NCBI GenBank assembly: GCA_903854365.1
Contig: CAINWE010000117.1
Span: 1 to 6,494, forward strand
Length of the DNA stretch: 6,494 bases
Reading direction: 5' to 3'
Origin: Oligoflexia bacterium
GTDB lineage: Bacteria > Bdellovibrionota > UBA1018
The notes under the pieces were generated by a model that saw nothing but the letters and a program-made list of their open reading frames with translations, had not been told where the DNA came from and ran no database searches. Both the position numbers and the translations under genes were made by a program. Shown here piece after piece: positions 6,488-6,494 of the stretch; the stretch's first letter is position 1; every line of letters begins with the position of its first letter.

Positions 6488-6494
6488 TTTTCAC

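Noticed and set aside
6423..6494. Upstream extension of the JmjC-like frame to the window edge
   Set aside because: The extension runs through the AT-rich promoter region with a perfect TATAAT and lacks a ribosome binding site, so it is most likely non-coding leader.

Overview
The window holds five protein-coding genes in two blocks that converge head-on, with almost no non-coding space. No stretch over 300 bases lacks a gene, and I saw no tRNA, rRNA, CRISPR array, insertion sequence or attachment site. The base composition is moderate. Two receiver/kinase genes overlap at a TTGA junction, and three consecutive genes encode exported proteins. This suggests a Gram-negative bacterium. A secretion-rich, Bdellovibrio-like or other deltaproteobacteria-like lineage would fit, but that is a weak guess from protein style only.

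Plus strand (1-1942): a membrane sensor histidine kinase (63-1571) is followed, with a 4-base overlap, by a stand-alone receiver-domain response regulator (1568-1942). They form a two-component pair with no DNA-binding output domain in view. The kinase lacks the first transmembrane helix expected for its extracellular sensor domain. The 24 codons upstream in another reading frame look like the missing part of that domain, so the gene may be frameshifted.

Minus strand (6494 down to 1951): a promoter near 6459-6487 appears to drive three genes in order. The first is a JmjC/cupin-8 type Fe(II)/2-oxoglutarate oxygenase-like protein with a signal peptide (6422-5412). The second is an exported class 3-type lipase (5378-4068). 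The third is an exported M13 (neprilysin/PepO-like) zinc metallopeptidase (4005-1951). Gaps are 33 and 62 bases. A second possible promoter with a perfect TTGACA box overlaps the lipase stop and could serve the peptidase alone. The set reads as an exported hydrolase operon headed by an unusual exported oxygenase.

The most notable points are the exported JmjC-like protein, a ten-C tract at the lipase 3' end where a -1 slip would fuse lipase and peptidase into one open frame, and the probable frameshift at the kinase N-terminus.
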